Below the pieces are notes generated by a model. The model ran no database searches and had not been told where the DNA came from. It saw only the letters and a list, made by a program, of their open reading frames with translations. From Herbidospora daliensis (GTDB lineage: Bacteria; Actinomycetota; Actinomycetes; Streptosporangiales; Streptosporangiaceae): a stretch of 64,000 bases of DNA. The position numbers and the translations under genes are program-made. The stretch covers positions 1,562,077 through 1,626,076 of the forward strand of contig NZ_BBXF01000002.1 in assembly GCF_001570585.1 (NCBI RefSeq), read 5' to 3'. Shown one piece after another: positions 11,345-19,704 of the stretch (the first letter of the stretch is position 1; each line of letters starts with the position of its first letter).

Positions 11345-12583
11345 GTGAGCAAGGTGAGGGCGGCACTCGAACGGCACTTCGCGGACACCCGGCCGGTGGC
11401 CATCCCCGCGTACCGCAGGCTCCTCGCCGGTCAGGCCGTCGGGTTCATCGGGTTCCAGCTCACCGGGGTCGCCGTCGCGGCCGAGATCTACTCGATCACC
11501 AAGTCGTCGTTCTGGGTCGGCATGATGGGGCCGGTCGCCCTGGTCCCGCTGGTCGTCTTCGGCCTGTGGGGCGGCGCGGTCGCCGACGCGATGGACCGGC
11601 GCAAGCTGCTGCTGATCAGCTCCCTGTTCACCTGGGTGGCCACGATCGCGCTGCTGATCAACGCGCTCACCGCCAAGAGCGTGTGGGTGATCATGGCGGC
11701 GGTGTTCGTGCAGTCGAGCGGCTTCGCGGTCAGCTCGCCCACCCGGCAGGCCATCGTGCCCCGGCTGGTGCCGACCGACCTGGTGCCGGCCGCCAACACG
11801 CTCAGCTTCCTGTTCTCCAGCCTCGGCTCGGTGCTCGGCCCGCTCCTCGGCGGCGTGATCCTGGCTACCACCGACTTCTCGGCCGCCTACGCCATCGACG
11901 CGGTCCTTTTCACCGCCACCCTGTACGCCTCCTACCGGCTCCCCGCCCTGGAACCCCTCGGCGAGGTGACCGCGCCCGGACCCAGGGCCGTGGTCGAAGG
12001 ACTGCGCTACATCATGACCAGCCCGATCGTGCTGATGAGCTTCGCCGTCGACATCGTGGCGATGGCCTTCGCCCTCCCGAGGGCGCTGTTCCCCCAGATG
12101 GCCGCCGAGCGCTTCGACGGCTCGGAGTTCGCCTTCGGCGCGCTGTCGGCCTCGATCGCCCTCGGCTCGGTCGTCGGCGGCGTCTTCTCCGGCTGGGTGG
12201 GGCGCGTACGCCGCCAGGGGGTGGCCCTGACCATAGTGATCGCCCTGTGGGGCCTCAGCGTGGCTCTGGCGGGCCTGGCCGAGCCCCTGTGGCTCTGCGT
12301 CGCCCTGCTGGCGGTGGGCGGCTTCGCCGACCTGGTCTCGGCGGTCTGGCGGCAGACCATCCTGCAGACGTACGCGCCGGACGAGATGCGCGGACGGCTC
12401 CAGGGCGTCTTCTTCGTCGTGGTGGCCGGCGGGCCGCGCCTGGGCGACCTGAGGGCGGGGGCCACCGCCTCGGCGTTCGGGCTGGTCCCGGCCTGGGTCG
12501 GCGGCGGTCTGCTGTGCGCGGTGAGCGTGTTCGCCGTGGGGCTGTCGGTGAAGTCGTTCCGCCATTACCGGGCCGGTTCCTAG
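11345..12583 (+). CDS. Major facilitator superfamily transporter (EntS-like)
   Basis: 412 residues with about 12 hydrophobic segments. After TM2 the MFS loop motif reads GGAVADAMDRRK, and the domain resembles the MFS_3/EntS branch used for siderophore or drug export (IPAYRRLLAGQAVGFIGFQLTGVAVAAEIY). It starts with GTG. The DtxR-type regulator gene follows 113 bp downstream, which is suggestive but not proof of an iron-linked role. Three DnaA-box-like sequences precede it. Confidence 0.85.
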   Translation: MSKVRAALERHFADTRPVAIPAYRRLLAGQAVGFIGFQLTGVAVAAEIYSITKSSFWVGMMGPVALVPLVVFGLWGGAVADAMDRRKLLLISSLFTWVATIALLINALTAKSVWVIMAAVFVQSSGFAVSSPTRQAIVPRLVPTDLVPAANTLSFLFSSLGSVLGPLLGGVILATTDFSAAYAIDAVLFTATLYASYRLPALEPLGEVTAPGPRAVVEGLRYIMTSPIVLMSFAVDIVAMAFALPRALFPQMAAERFDGSEFAFGALSASIALGSVVGGVFSGWVGRVRRQGVALTIVIALWGLSVALAGLAEPLWLCVALLAVGGFADLVSAVWRQTILQTYAPDEMRGRLQGVFFVVVAGGPRLGDLRAGATASAFGLVPAWVGGGLLCAVSVFAVGLSVKSFRHYRAGS

Positions 12584-12696
12584 CGTGGAAGCTTTTCGGT
12601 CTCCCGGCTGTTGCCCAAGGTGCTGTTCTGGACCAGTAAGGTCGGCGGGAACGCGCTTGCGGGTCGTAGCATCGAACAGGACCGGGAGGATTACCG

Positions 12697-13395
12697 TTGA
12701 CCGCACACGGCCTGATCGACACCACGGAGATGTATCTCCGCACGATCTTCGAGCTCGAAGAGGAAGGGATCGTCCCGCTGCGCGCCCGGATCGCCGAGAG
12801 GCTGCAGCAGAGCGGTCCCACCGTGAGCCAGACCGTCGCCCGCATGGAGCGCGACGGGCTCGTCAAGGTGGAGGGCGACCGCCACCTGACCCTGAGCGAG
12901 GCGGGGCGCAAGCAGGCGATCCGCGTCATGCGCAAGCACCGTCTCGCCGAATGCCTGCTGATCCAGGTGATCGGCATGCCGTGGGAAGACGTCCACGTCG
13001 AGGCGTGCCGCTGGGAACACGTCATGTCGGAACAGGTCGAGGTTCGCCTGGTGGCGCTGCTCGGCAACCCGACCGTCTGCCCTCATGGGAACCCCATCCC
13101 GGGGCTCGAAGAACTGGGCGCGTCCGGTTTGACGGAAATTGAGCAGGTCTCGCCTATGGCCGACGTCGCGGGGCCCAGAGATATACCCGTTGTCGTGCGC
13201 CGAATTAGCGAACAAGTGCAAAGCGATCCCGCTGTGATGCTTAAACTCAAGCAAGTTGGGATACAACCCGGACGCGAGGTGACGCTCGCGGCGAGCGACG
13301 ACGGTGTGCGGGTGACTGGTGACGAACAGGCTGACAACAACCTCGCGGAGCTCCCGCGCGATGTCGCAGCACACGTTTTCGTCTCCAAGCGCTGA
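12697..13395 (+). CDS. DtxR/IdeR-family metal-dependent transcriptional regulator
   Basis: 232 residues with a TTG start set by GGGAGGA six bases upstream. The winged helix matches DtxR almost residue by residue (DTTEMYLRTIFELEEEG, SGPTVSQTVARMERDGL). The primary metal site EACRWEHVM (Cys, Glu, His) and the ancillary-site residues KHRLAE and VH are present. The middle NPIPGLEELG and a C-terminal SH3-like domain are also there. Members bind operators in the presence of Fe2+ and repress siderophore genes and iron uptake. Confidence 0.93.
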   Translation: MTAHGLIDTTEMYLRTIFELEEEGIVPLRARIAERLQQSGPTVSQTVARMERDGLVKVEGDRHLTLSEAGRKQAIRVMRKHRLAECLLIQVIGMPWEDVHVEACRWEHVMSEQVEVRLVALLGNPTVCPHGNPIPGLEELGASGLTEIEQVSPMADVAGPRDIPVVVRRISEQVQSDPAVMLKLKQVGIQPGREVTLAASDDGVRVTGDEQADNNLAELPRDVAAHVFVSKR

Positions 13396-13437
13396 TCCCC
13401 ACGGGTCCAGCTCTGTTCTCCTAGGAGTGGTCGTCGG

Positions 13438-15711
13438 ATGAAGCGTTGGGGGGACCTGTCGCAGGACACGACCGACCACCTCTCCGCGGGCGCGGTGCTC
13501 GACCAGGCGGAGTTGGCCGTCGTCGTCACCGACAGGTTCAGCAACGTCCTTTACTGGAATCCCTTCGCCGAGCAGCTGTTCGGCCGGCCGGGCTACGCCC
13601 ACGGGCGTGATGACACGATCTCCATCAGCATCATGGAGCGTGATCACCCGCTGGGCGTCGAGCTCGCGAAGCACGTGCTCAAGGGCAACGTGTGGGAGGG
13701 CACCTTCGACGTCGTCCGCCACGACGGCACGCTGATCTACGTGCGGGCCCAGGCGGTGCCCATGCGGCACACCTCGGGCTCGGTCACCGGCATCGTGATC
13801 ACCGCCCGCGAGGCGATGAAGAGCAACGAGCGGGAGAAAGACCGCTTCGGCCTTCTCGAGCGCATCGGCGAGCGGCTGGCCGGCTCCCTCTACGTCGAGG
13901 AGACCCTGAACCGGGTCGCCGAGATGCTCGTGCCGCAGTTCGCCGACCACTGCTTCATCGACCTGATGGAGGGCGAGCGGCTGGTCCGCAAGGTCTCCAC
14001 CCACGTCGGCGGCTGGCAGCCCCCGGCCGACTCCTGGAGGCCCGTCGGCGCCGAGGTCCGCTATCCCATCGGCCACTACGCCGACAGCGCGATGCGCCGC
14101 CAGGAGACCATCCTGGTCGAAGACTTCTCCCAGGTCAGCTACCCCTCGATCAGCGAGGGCGCGGCCCGGGTCGACGGCGAGGTCGGGGTCACCTCGGCGA
14201 TCGTGGCGCCGCTGTGCGCCCGCGGCGAGTCCCTCGGGCTGATGTACCTGTCGATGTCCAACCTGACCGACCGGCGCTCGCCCCACTACGACGCCTTCGA
14301 CCGCGACTTCGTCGGGGCCATCGCCACCCGGGTCGCCATCGCCGTCGACAACGCCCTCCTGTTCGAGGAGGAGCGCCACACCGCCGAGTCGTTCCAGAAG
14401 CACCTGCTGCCGCGCGAGCTGCCCAAGCTCGACGGCCTCGAGATCGCGGTCCGCTACCTCCCGGCCGCCCCGCTGTCGAGCCACGGCCAGGGCATCCAGA
14501 CCCAGGTCGGCGGCGACTGGTACGACGTGATCCCGCTCTCGGCCGGTCGCGTCGGCATCGTGATCGGCGACGTCGAGGGCCGCGGCGCCAAGGCCGCCGC
14601 CGTGATGGGCCAGCTCCGCGCCGCCCTGCGGGCCTTCGCGCAGGACGACAAGCCCCCGGCCGACATCCTGGCCCGCCTCGACGAGTGGACCCGCATACTG
14701 GCCTCTCCCGAGGAAGACGACTACGGCGCCGACGTCACCAGCCCGCCGATCGTCACCTGCCAGTACATGGTCTACGACGCCTGGTCGCGCGAGTTGTCGT
14801 TCGCCAACGCCGGGCACTCGCCGCCCCTGCTGATCGTCGACGGCTCCGTCACCGAGCTCGACATCGGCGACGTCGGCAAGCCGCTGGGCGTCCGGGCGAC
14901 CGGCGTCCACGCCGACCTGGTCTACAAGGAGGAGACGCGGGTGCTGCCCCCGGGCGCCACCCTGCTGCTCTACACCGACGGCCTGGTCGACCGGCGTCCC
15001 CACCGCGAGTCGGGCACCCCCTCGCGCGACCTCGAAGAGGCCGTGCGGGTGCTCTGCGACGAGATCTCCAAGATCACCGACGAGCCGGTCGAGCGCATCG
15101 CCGACGTCGCGACCAGCGCGGTGCCCGGTGAGATCGACGACGACATGGCGATCCTGGTCGTCCGGTCGGGCGGCGGCGAGCTGGAGTTCGAGGAGTCCGA
15201 CTACCCCGCCCAGCCGATCATGGTCGGCGAGGCGCGGCGCATGGCCCGCAACGCCTTCGAACGCTGGAACATCCCCGAGGAGAAGGGCGAGCTGGCCTGC
15301 CTGCTCGTCTCCGAGGTGGTCACCAACGTCGTGCTGCACGCCGCCTCGGCCAGCGCGCCGCGCCGCGAGCTGGTGCTCGACGGGCCGCCGCTGCCGTTCG
15401 ACGAGTCGTGGGACTTCCCCGATCTCGAGGTCGACCTCGATCTCGACCTCGGCCGCGAGGGCATCGCCGCCCTCAACGCCGCCGCCGACCCCGAGAAGAA
15501 GTTCACGCTCCGGCTCCGGCGCGGCGGCGAGTCGATCTGGGTCGAGGTCTTCGACCAGGACCTCCGGCTGCCCCGCATTCGCAGCGCCGGGGAGAACGAC
15601 GAAGGCGGGCGAGGGCTTTACCTGGTCGACCAGCTGGCCCGGCGCTGGGGTTCCCGGCCCACCCCCGACGGGAAGGCCGTCTGGTTCGAGATTCCGGTCG
15701 GCGGTCGCTGA
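13438..15711 (+). CDS. PAS–GAF–PP2C (SpoIIE)–HATPase multidomain phosphatase/anti-sigma kinase
   Basis: 757 residues. A PAS domain occupies about 20–125 (VVVTDRFSNVLYWNPFAEQLF). A GAF domain covers about 145–310. A SpoIIE/RsbU-type PP2C domain follows (QVGGDWYDVIPL, VIGDVEGRGAKAA, FANAGHSPPLL, LLLYTDGLVDRR, DDDMAILVVR). A C-terminal HATPase (about 590–755) contains ACLLVSEVVTNVVLHA and GGRGLYLVDQLARRWG. In streptomycetes such proteins tune anti-sigma/antagonist circuits: the phosphatase activates STAS proteins, and the kinase-like domain may act as the anti-sigma factor. A possible partner is the STAS protein at 3340–3684. Confidence 0.92.
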   Translation: MKRWGDLSQDTTDHLSAGAVLDQAELAVVVTDRFSNVLYWNPFAEQLFGRPGYAHGRDDTISISIMERDHPLGVELAKHVLKGNVWEGTFDVVRHDGTLIYVRAQAVPMRHTSGSVTGIVITAREAMKSNEREKDRFGLLERIGERLAGSLYVEETLNRVAEMLVPQFADHCFIDLMEGERLVRKVSTHVGGWQPPADSWRPVGAEVRYPIGHYADSAMRRQETILVEDFSQVSYPSISEGAARVDGEVGVTSAIVAPLCARGESLGLMYLSMSNLTDRRSPHYDAFDRDFVGAIATRVAIAVDNALLFEEERHTAESFQKHLLPRELPKLDGLEIAVRYLPAAPLSSHGQGIQTQVGGDWYDVIPLSAGRVGIVIGDVEGRGAKAAAVMGQLRAALRAFAQDDKPPADILARLDEWTRILASPEEDDYGADVTSPPIVTCQYMVYDAWSRELSFANAGHSPPLLIVDGSVTELDIGDVGKPLGVRATGVHADLVYKEETRVLPPGATLLLYTDGLVDRRPHRESGTPSRDLEEAVRVLCDEISKITDEPVERIADVATSAVPGEIDDDMAILVVRSGGGELEFEESDYPAQPIMVGEARRMARNAFERWNIPEEKGELACLLVSEVVTNVVLHAASASAPRRELVLDGPPLPFDESWDFPDLEVDLDLDLGREGIAALNAAADPEKKFTLRLRRGGESIWVEVFDQDLRLPRIRSAGENDEGGRGLYLVDQLARRWGSRPTPDGKAVWFEIPVGGR

Positions 15712-15749
15712 GCTGGCTTTCCCATGGTTTCGGTGTTTGACTCGAAGCC

Positions 15750-16484
15750 ATGGAGCTGGTCTACCGCCGCACGGGAGCCGGCCCGCCCCTGGTGCTGATG
15801 CACGGGATCGGGCACCACTGGCAAGCCTGGCAACCGGTCATCGGCCTGCTCGCTCGCCACCATGACGTGATCGCCGTCGACCTGCCCGGGTTCGGCGCCT
15901 CCCCGCCCCTGCCGCCGGGCACCCTCTCCACCGCCGAGTCGCTGGCCTACGCCGTCGAGACCTTCTGGCACGACCTCGGCATCGAAGACCCCCACGTCGC
16001 GGGCAACTCCCTCGGCGGCTACCTCGCCCTCGACATGGCCTCGCGCGGGGTCTGCCGGACCGCCACCGCGATCTCCCCGGCCGGATTCTGGTCACGTACC
16101 GAACTGCTCTGGCTCCGTACGGTGCTGAAGGCGATGCGGGCGGGCCCGGTCAACCGCCGGGGCCTGGGGCTGGTCGTCGCCCATCCCGAGCGGGTGTCCG
16201 ACGAGGTGCTGCACGCCGGAATGCTGGCGCTCAAGGAGGCCCCCGGCTTCTACGAGACGCTCGACGCGTTCTACTGGATGCCGCCGCCCGCGCCGCCGAA
16301 GGTGCCGGTCACGATCGCCTGGGGCGAGAAAGACCGGATGTTGCCCAAACGGCAGGCGGTCAGGGCGGGGCGGTGGGCGCAGCGGCGGGTGCACCTGCTG
16401 CCCGGTTGCGGGCACGTCCCGATGACCGACGATCCCGAGCTGGTGGCGCAGGTGCTGCTCATGGGAGCACGCGCAGCGAACTGA
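15750..16484 (+). CDS. Alpha/beta-fold hydrolase
   Basis: 244 residues. HG motif in VLMHGIGHHWQAWQP. The nucleophile elbow is GNSLGGYLALDMA (Ser). The acid is probably the Asp of GEKDRMLP, and the His lies in LLPGCGHVPMTDDPE. This is the complete catalytic set of the fold. No lid motif points to a substrate; esterase, epoxide hydrolase or C–C hydrolase are all possible. It begins 38 bp after the PP2C gene and its end overlaps the convergent membrane-protein gene by 26 bp. Confidence 0.88.
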   Translation: MELVYRRTGAGPPLVLMHGIGHHWQAWQPVIGLLARHHDVIAVDLPGFGASPPLPPGTLSTAESLAYAVETFWHDLGIEDPHVAGNSLGGYLALDMASRGVCRTATAISPAGFWSRTELLWLRTVLKAMRAGPVNRRGLGLVVAHPERVSDEVLHAGMLALKEAPGFYETLDAFYWMPPPAPPKVPVTIAWGEKDRMLPKRQAVRAGRWAQRRVHLLPGCGHVPMTDDPELVAQVLLMGARAAN

Positions 16485-17301
16485 CGATCGTGTTGATGTC
16501 GGGCCACAGGCGTTTGTGGGTCTCCGGGATGGTGATCCAGATGACCGACGGGCGGTCGGCGCCCGTCTCCACCGCGACGGCGACGGCCAGTTCCAGCTCG
16601 GCCTTGCGCCCCAGCTCGCTGGGCGGCATGCGCATCTCGCGGGCCACCAGCCAGCCACGGGGGATCCGCTGTGAGGCGACATCCTTGCCCTCGGTGCCGC
16701 GCGGGAAGTTGTTCTCCTGTTTGTAGTCGAGCATCGCGACGGCCGCGTCGTACGGGCTGTCGCCTCCGTCGACGTCGCTCCACAGGCGCTGGGCGTCGAT
16801 GTCGGCGAACCACTCGCTGTCGAGGTCGGGGCCGAACTCCTCGGTGACGAAGCTCTGGCGGGTGGAGTAGCGGCCGTCGGAGAACAGGCCCTCGGGCTGG
16901 CCCTTGGCCGGTTTCCAGGGTTTGCCGAGCTCGGCGTAGCGGACGCGGGCCTTGCGGTCGCGGACCTCGCCGATCACCTGCGAAGGGGTGCCGGAGTACT
17001 TCTTGAGCCGGACGACGGTGCCTTCGGGGATGCGGTCGACCGCCAGGGACGGCGACGGCGAGGGGGTCGGCTCCGGGGTCGGGGTGGCGGTGGCGGTCTC
17101 CTCCGGCGTGGGGGTGACCATGGCGACCGGGGTCGGCGGCGGGGGCGGGTCGCTGACGGGCAGCGCGGCCGGGGCGCCCGAGTTCGCGGCCAGGGAGATG
17201 CCGGTGATCACCTGGGTGACCAGGAGGGCGCCGCCGAGCAGGTTGGCCCACACCGGGATCCGGACGTAGAGGCGGCGGGCCCTGGGGGAGACCTGAGGCA
17301 T
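16459..17301 (-). CDS. Membrane-anchored protein with Pro/Thr-rich stalk, unknown function
   Basis: 280 residues not recognised as a named family. A basic N terminus is followed by one membrane helix (about 18–38, NLLGGALLVTQVITGISLA), then a low-complexity Pro/Thr/Glu stalk (about 48–88), then an extracytoplasmic domain of about 190 residues with many Trp/Asp (PKPWKPAKGQ-type and IDAQRLWSDVDGG). It is last in a three-gene minus-strand operon; its ATG lies 1 bp past the stop of the preceding gene. The topology suggests a surface-exposed sensor or structural partner of the upstream membrane protein (inference). Confidence 0.75.
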   Translation of the reverse strand: MPQVSPRARRLYVRIPVWANLLGGALLVTQVITGISLAANSGAPAALPVSDPPPPPTPVAMVTPTPEETATATPTPEPTPSPSPSLAVDRIPEGTVVRLKKYSGTPSQVIGEVRDRKARVRYAELGKPWKPAKGQPEGLFSDGRYSTRQSFVTEEFGPDLDSEWFADIDAQRLWSDVDGGDSPYDAAVAMLDYKQENNFPRGTEGKDVASQRIPRGWLVAREMRMPPSELGRKAELELAVAVAVETGADRPSVIWITIPETHKRLWPDINTIVSSLRVLP

Positions 17302-17302
17302 G

Positions 17303-18217
17303 TCAGCCCGCCTTCGGAAGCAGGACCAGGCCCGCCTTGCGGGCGTCGCGCACGCTCTGGCGCAGCGCGGCCTCGACCCGGGCGGCCTTCTCGGTCAACG
17401 CGTCGATCTCCTCGGTGGCCAGGCGGTCGCGGACGGTCCGGGCCAGCAGTTCGGTGTAGGCGTCGCCGTCGTCGGCCAGGTCCTGCAGGGTCTGCCACTC
17501 CTGGTAGGCGTCGTCGGCGGCCATCACCCGCAGGGCGTAGTCCTCCAGCGCCTCGACCCGTTCGGTCAGCGAGTCGGTGGCCAGCTTCATGGCGCTCTGG
17601 TGGGCGTCGAGCAGATCCTGGATGCGGTCGGTGACCTTGCCCTTGCGGGCCGCGCGCTGTTCGCGGCGCAGCCGGGTCATCTCGGCGAGGGTCTCGGCGA
17701 TCTCCCACTCCTGGCGGGGGAGGGTGACGGTGTTGGCGATGTCGTCGAGCAGGCCGGCCTTGTTGACGCTCGATTCGAGCACGGCGGCGACCGCCTTCTG
17801 GGTGCGCTCCAGCAACTCGGCGTCGCGCAGGTGCAGGTCGGCGATGTAGCGGCCCTGGTGCTTGCGGGCCAGCTTGGCGACGGGCGATTCGCCCGACAGG
17901 GCCAGCAGGACGAGGAATGCCACCGCCTCGACCGCGAGGCTCATGGTGAAGGCGGGGGCGAAGCCGTAGAAGAACCAGATCATCAGCTGGACGACCTGGA
18001 GAGTCGCGCCGAGCGGGAACCACCACCGGCCGTGGAGGCGGCCGATCACGACGGGCAGGAAACCCCAGAGCGCGGCCGAGAGCAGGGCTTTCCAGACATC
18101 GGCGCCGATCCGGCCGCCCCAACGGGGGCGGCCGGGGACCGGGTGGAGGAACTCGGGGGCCGAAGCCATCAGCGCCCGCTCGGCAGGGGGCAGCGCCGGG
18201 TCGAACGCGGGTTTCAT
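17303..18217 (-). CDS. Membrane protein with long C-terminal coiled-coil region, unknown function
   Basis: 304 residues. Two or three hydrophobic segments lie near residues 40–120 (LLSAALWGFLPVVIG, VVQLMIWFFYGFAPAF, VEAVAFLVLLALS). About 180 charged, heptad-like residues follow, rich in Ala, Glu, Leu and Arg (ETLAEMTRLRREQRAARKGK), predicted cytoplasmic and helical. Its ATG overlaps the stop of a 54-residue membrane protein (ATGA), and the next gene begins almost at its stop. I do not recognise the family. A membrane-tethered coiled-coil scaffold is a reasonable description, not a proven role. Confidence 0.75.
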   Translation of the reverse strand: MKPAFDPALPPAERALMASAPEFLHPVPGRPRWGGRIGADVWKALLSAALWGFLPVVIGRLHGRWWFPLGATLQVVQLMIWFFYGFAPAFTMSLAVEAVAFLVLLALSGESPVAKLARKHQGRYIADLHLRDAELLERTQKAVAAVLESSVNKAGLLDDIANTVTLPRQEWEIAETLAEMTRLRREQRAARKGKVTDRIQDLLDAHQSAMKLATDSLTERVEALEDYALRVMAADDAYQEWQTLQDLADDGDAYTELLARTVRDRLATEEIDALTEKAARVEAALRQSVRDARKAGLVLLPKAG

Positions 18218-18378
18218 CGGATGGTCTGACCCCAGATCAAGAGCATGGCGATGATGAAGACGATCATTACGCCGCCGTAGGCGACGGCGCCCAGCCGGAA
18301 GAACCGGCGCACCTTGTTCAGCAGCCAGGCCGCCAGGAACGCCAGGAAGACCAGCAGGATCAGCCCGGTGATTTCCAT
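18214..18378 (-). CDS. Small two-helix membrane protein (54 aa)
   Basis: A short frame on the minus strand: ATG at 18378, TGA ending at 18214, 54 residues. The sequence opens MEITGLILLVFLAFLAAW, followed by a short basic loop (NKVRRFFRLG) and a second helix (YGGVMIVFIIAMLLIWG). The stop overlaps the ATG of the next gene (ATGA), typical of coupled translation. The hydrophobic profile and the junction make it a convincing real gene, first of a three-gene operon. No function can be named; it may be a small partner of the coiled-coil membrane protein. Confidence 0.7.
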   Translation of the reverse strand: MEITGLILLVFLAFLAAWLLNKVRRFFRLGAVAYGGVMIVFIIAMLLIWGQTIR

Positions 18379-18417
18379 GGGGCCAGTATGAAGCTTTACC
18401 GCCGCTTTTGGATCGGT

Positions 18418-19563
18418 TCAGAACCCGAATGATCTGCCGATGATCTCCTTCATGATCTCGGTGGTGCCGCCGTAGATGGTCTGGACGCGGGCGTCGAGCC
18501 ACGCCTTGGCGACCGGGTACTCGGTCATGTAGCCGTAGCCGCCGTGCAGTTGCAGGCAGCGGTCGATGACCTTGTTCTGCAGCTCGGTCGTCCACCACTT
18601 GGCCTTGGCGGCGTCGACCGGGGTCAGGGTGCCGGCGTTGAGCGCGGTGACGCAGGTGTCGACGTAGAGGCGGGCGATCTCCACTTCGGTGGTCAGCTCG
18701 GCCAGCACGAACCGGGTGTTCTGGAAGCTGCCCAGGTTCCGGCCGAACGCCTTGCGGTCGCGGCAGTAGTCGATCGTCGTGGCCAGCACGGCCTCGGCGG
18801 CGGCGACCGCGACCACCGCGATCGACAGGCGCTCCTGCGGCAGGTTGGACATCAGCTGGAAGAAGCCCTGGCCGTCGGCGGGCCCGAGACGGTTGGCCGC
18901 CGGGACGCGGACGTTCTCGAAGAACAACTCGGCGGTGTCCTGCGCCTTGAGGCCGACCTTGTCGAGGTTGCGGCCCCGCTCGAAGCCGGGCATGCCGCGC
19001 TCGACCACGAACAGCGTGGTGCCGCGCGCCCCCGCCGCCGGGTCGGTCTTGGCCACCACGACCACCAGGTCGGAGTTGATGCCGTTGGTGATGAAGGTCT
19101 TCTGGCCGTTCAGGACGTAGTCGTCGCCGTCCTTCTCGGCGGTGGTCCGGATGCCCTGGAGGTCGCTGCCGGCCCCCGGCTCGGTCATCGCGATGGCGGT
19201 GATCAGCTCGCCGCTCACGAAGCCGGGCAACCACCGGTCCTTCTGCTCGTCGTCGGTCAGGTCGACGAAGTAGGGGGCCATGACGTCGTTGTGCAGGCCG
19301 AAGCCCAGGCCGCTGGCGCCCGCGCGGATGATCTCCTCGATGACCACGACGTTGAACCGGAAGTCGGTGATCCCGATGCCGCCGTGTTCCTCGGGGACGG
19401 ACATGGCGAACATGCCCAGGTCGCCGGCTTTCTTCCAGATCTCGCGGGGGACGATGCCGTCCTTCTCCCACTGCGGGTGGTTCGGGATGACTTCGCGACT
19501 CATGAAATCGCGCACGGTCTCACGGAAGAGCTCGTGCTCCTCCTCGAAGAGGGTTCGCTCCAT
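18418..19563 (-). CDS. Acyl-CoA dehydrogenase
   Basis: 381 residues, the usual length. FAD/acyl-CoA signatures are present: AIAMTEPGAGSDLQGIRTTA, NGQKTFITNGI, and the C-terminal LQLHGGYGYMTEYPVAK with IYGGTTEIMKEIIGR. The catalytic base is normally a Glu in this last segment. It performs alpha,beta-dehydrogenation of an acyl-CoA; chain length is not deducible. The start ATG at 19563 is preceded by TATTCT-like and dyad sequences (see the operator entry). The C terminus ends just before the small-membrane-protein operon on the same strand. Confidence 0.93.
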   Translation of the reverse strand: MERTLFEEEHELFRETVRDFMSREVIPNHPQWEKDGIVPREIWKKAGDLGMFAMSVPEEHGGIGITDFRFNVVVIEEIIRAGASGLGFGLHNDVMAPYFVDLTDDEQKDRWLPGFVSGELITAIAMTEPGAGSDLQGIRTTAEKDGDDYVLNGQKTFITNGINSDLVVVVAKTDPAAGARGTTLFVVERGMPGFERGRNLDKVGLKAQDTAELFFENVRVPAANRLGPADGQGFFQLMSNLPQERLSIAVVAVAAAEAVLATTIDYCRDRKAFGRNLGSFQNTRFVLAELTTEVEIARLYVDTCVTALNAGTLTPVDAAKAKWWTTELQNKVIDRCLQLHGGYGYMTEYPVAKAWLDARVQTIYGGTTEIMKEIIGRSFGF

Positions 19564-19569
19564 GACAAG

Positions 19570-19584
19570 CAGAATACGATTCTG
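19570..19584. promoter_or_regulatory. Candidate operator/promoter dyad of the acyl-CoA dehydrogenase gene
   Basis: CAGAATACGATTCTG is a perfect 6-bp inverted repeat with a 3-bp centre, 7 bp upstream of the minus-strand ATG. Read on the minus strand it contains TATTCT, a possible -10 box, so a protein bound here would block the promoter. The regulator is unknown. Confidence 0.45.
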
Positions 19585-19704
19585 TTACCCCTCGGAACAT
19601 GCTGGGGAGCGCATCACAAGTGCGCCACGTTCCCACCAATCCTCTTCCTTAACCCCATAAGATCTACCTTCGGTTTGGTATGCCGCGATATCGGAGTGTG
19701 GGCA

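Noticed and set aside
12691-15339. 882-residue antisense frame across the DtxR and PP2C genes
   Set aside because: The plus-strand genes have full family signatures; the antisense translation has none.
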